The notes below the pieces were generated by a model. It was not told the DNA's origin, made no database searches, and was given only the letters and a program-made list of their open reading frames with translations. A stretch of 7,946 bases of DNA from Paracoccaceae bacterium (GTDB taxonomy: Bacteria; Pseudomonadota; Alphaproteobacteria; Rhodobacterales; Rhodobacteraceae): assembly GCA_003447515.1 (NCBI GenBank), contig DLZA01000158.1, positions 880-8,825 on the forward strand, read 5' to 3'. Position 1 is the first letter of the stretch. Each line of letters begins with the position of its first letter. Shown one piece after another: positions 6,739 to 7,946 of this stretch. The translations under genes and the position numbers were made by a program.

Positions 6739-7161
6739 ATGGTCATGCTTAAATGGAAACCTGTATTCAGCGTCGGCGATCCCGCCGTCGATTATGAACA
6801 CAGGCAATTGCTTGAACTCGTCAACAAGGCTGCGCAAGCGATCTTGGAAAATAAATCTGAAGAAGTAATAGACCAGTTATTTGGTGATTTGCTGCACGGC
6901 ATTTCGGTGCATTTCGCTCACGAAGAACGTCTTATGCGAACCTCAGGCTACGATCAGTTAGATACTCACAAGAAAGATCATGAACGTCTTCTAGATGTGT
7001 TGCGTGACATAATGGACTGTCAGCGCCACGCACCACAAAAATCGTCCAAAGACCTTGCCAAGTTACTTAGCGATTGGTTCATCGGACATTTTTCAACCCA
7101 CGACACCCGCCTCCACAATAAGCTCGGGCCACACTATCAGACAAACATGAAGCCCTCGTAA
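6739..7161 (+). CDS. Bacteriohemerythrin
   Basis: This 140-residue single-domain protein has the full seven-ligand diiron set of hemerythrins: H21 (DYEHRQLL), H58 and E62 (HFAHEERL), H77 and H81 (HKKDH), H117 and D122 (HFSTHD). The N-terminal LKWKPVFSVG matches the usual start of bacterial hemerythrins. There is no signal peptide, so it is cytoplasmic. These proteins bind O2 reversibly, and some bind or scavenge NO. They may store or deliver O2 to membrane enzymes or protect iron-sulfur centres; here the ferredoxin and MvhD domains of the neighbouring fusion would be natural clients (inference). GAGG (6726-6729) is nine bases upstream of ATG 6739. ATG 6745 is an alternative start that would remove two residues. 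The stop overlaps the nnrS start (TAATG). Confidence 0.93.
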   Translation: MVMLKWKPVFSVGDPAVDYEHRQLLELVNKAAQAILENKSEEVIDQLFGDLLHGISVHFAHEERLMRTSGYDQLDTHKKDHERLLDVLRDIMDCQRHAPQKSSKDLAKLLSDWFIGHFSTHDTRLHNKLGPHYQTNMKPS

Positions 7162-7946
7162 TGACACAGTATTCAACCGAAAGAATGCGGACTTGGCAAG
7201 GACCTGCGGTCTTTAGCTTTGGATTTCTGCCATTCTTCTTTTTCGGCGCGATATGGCTTGTTATAGCTATGTTAGTTTGGATGCTTGCTTTGAGCGGATC
7301 GTTTTATTTACCTTCTCACTTCGATATTGTGTCCTGGCACGCGCATGAATTTCTATTTGGATATCTTGGCGCCGTTCTGGCGGGATTCCTGCTTACCGCT
7401 GTGCCGAATTGGACGGGACGTCTGCCCATAGTTGGCTGGCCGTTAGCTGCGTTCTTTGCACTTTGGTGTGCGGGCCGGATCACAATTTTTACCTCCGCAT
7501 TTTCCCCAGTCTGGCTCGGAACTGGGCTTGATATCGCCTTTCCAATCTTACTGGGTAGTCTAGTTTTGCGTGAGATTATTGCAGGTAAAAATTGGCATAA
7601 CCTGATCGTTCTAGCGCTTCTGGCGTTCTATACGCTGGGCAACATTCTTTTTCATTTTGAAGCACTGACTGAAGGTTATGCGCTTAAGGGAACCGGAATT
7701 CGGTTAGGCTTAGCCACTTCAATAATGATGATTACTGTCATAGGTGGACGGATCATTCCATCCTTTACCCGAAACTGGTTGGTACGCAGGAAACATCCCG
7801 CACGTCCCACGCCACCGATGCAAGTGTTCGACAAATTTATACTGCTGGCCAGCCTTACCATTTTGCTCCTATGGGTGTTTTTTCCAGCGCAAATTATCAC
7901 AGCTGTTTTGCTGTTAGTCTTCGGAATCCTGCACACAGTTCGCCTC
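7161..7946 (+). CDS. nnrS: NnrS family protein (partial, 3' end outside window)
   Basis: From ATG 7161 the frame stays open for 262 codons to the window edge. The usual NnrS length is near 400, so roughly the first two thirds are present. Several membrane helices are visible. NnrS hallmarks are WHAHEFLFGYLGAVLAGFLL (59-78), closely followed by TAVPNWTG, and GGRIIPSFTRNWL (195-207). NnrS is a multi-helix membrane protein, reported to contain heme and copper, that is controlled by NO-responsive regulators and linked to tolerance of nitrosative stress; its exact chemistry is unsettled. The start overlaps the hemerythrin stop (TAATG), with a weak GAAG eight bases upstream, so translation is probably coupled. 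Its presence at the end of this operon is a main reason to suspect NO metabolism for the whole cluster. Confidence 0.93.
   Translation, partial: MTQYSTERMRTWQGPAVFSFGFLPFFFFGAIWLVIAMLVWMLALSGSFYLPSHFDIVSWHAHEFLFGYLGAVLAGFLLTAVPNWTGRLPIVGWPLAAFFALWCAGRITIFTSAFSPVWLGTGLDIAFPILLGSLVLREIIAGKNWHNLIVLALLAFYTLGNILFHFEALTEGYALKGTGIRLGLATSIMMITVIGGRIIPSFTRNWLVRRKHPARPTPPMQVFDKFILLASLTILLLWVFFPAQIITAVLLLVFGILHTVRL

Noticed and set aside
1..7946. tRNA, rRNA, CRISPR arrays, insertion sequences
   Set aside because: Reading both strands by eye revealed no cloverleaf, direct-repeat array, transposase or flanking inverted repeats.

Overview
The window holds one dense, left-to-right respiratory gene cluster (about 382 to beyond 7946, all on the + strand) from a proteobacterium, most likely a gammaproteobacterium. 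That placement rests on protein style and gene content and is an inference. Base composition looks close to balanced. Genes are tightly packed: gaps are mostly under 40 bases, and three junctions overlap (ATGA at 3795, GTGA at 6219, TAATG at 7161). No terminator-like hairpin was seen between genes, so the set probably forms one transcript.

Left edge (1-381): a short remnant on the minus strand (1-93) reads like part of a family A DNA polymerase of the plasmid/phage type and is cut off by a stop codon. It is followed by an apparent promoter region with a near-perfect FNR/Anr/Dnr-type box (TTGAT-TTAG-GTCAA, 133-146), a plausible -10 element near 166-174, and a leader of about 200 bases.

Core (382-3798): a tiny one-helix subunit (IIA-like), a CuA subunit II, a B-family (ba3-like) heme-copper subunit I, and heme O synthase. 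Subunit I keeps all six metal-ligand histidines. At the position of the active-site cross-linked tyrosine (His+4 in helix VI) it has glutamine (H242-S-S-Q-Q246), and the alternative cbb3-type tyrosine position in helix VII is leucine. An enzyme lacking both tyrosines is unlikely to be an ordinary O2 reductase and fits the non-classical NO reductases of the heme-copper superfamily.

Accessory part (3795-7946): a SCO/PrrC copper chaperone with a C-terminal membrane anchor; a three-part fusion of diheme cytochrome b, a 2x[4Fe-4S] ferredoxin and an MvhD-like hydrogenase iron-sulfur domain; an unrecognised membrane-anchored protein with two conserved-looking cysteines; a bacteriohemerythrin with all seven iron ligands; and the first 262 residues of NnrS, which runs off the right edge.

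Taken together, the SCO protein would metallate CuA, CtaB/CyoE would supply heme O, and the cytochrome b fusion could link cytoplasmic reductant with the quinone pool. Hemerythrin, NnrS and the FNR-type box all point to low-oxygen, nitric-oxide-related physiology. My leading interpretation is that the operon encodes a CuA-containing, B-family-derived NO reductase (or a divergent oxidase) with a dedicated electron-transfer partner. This needs biochemical proof.
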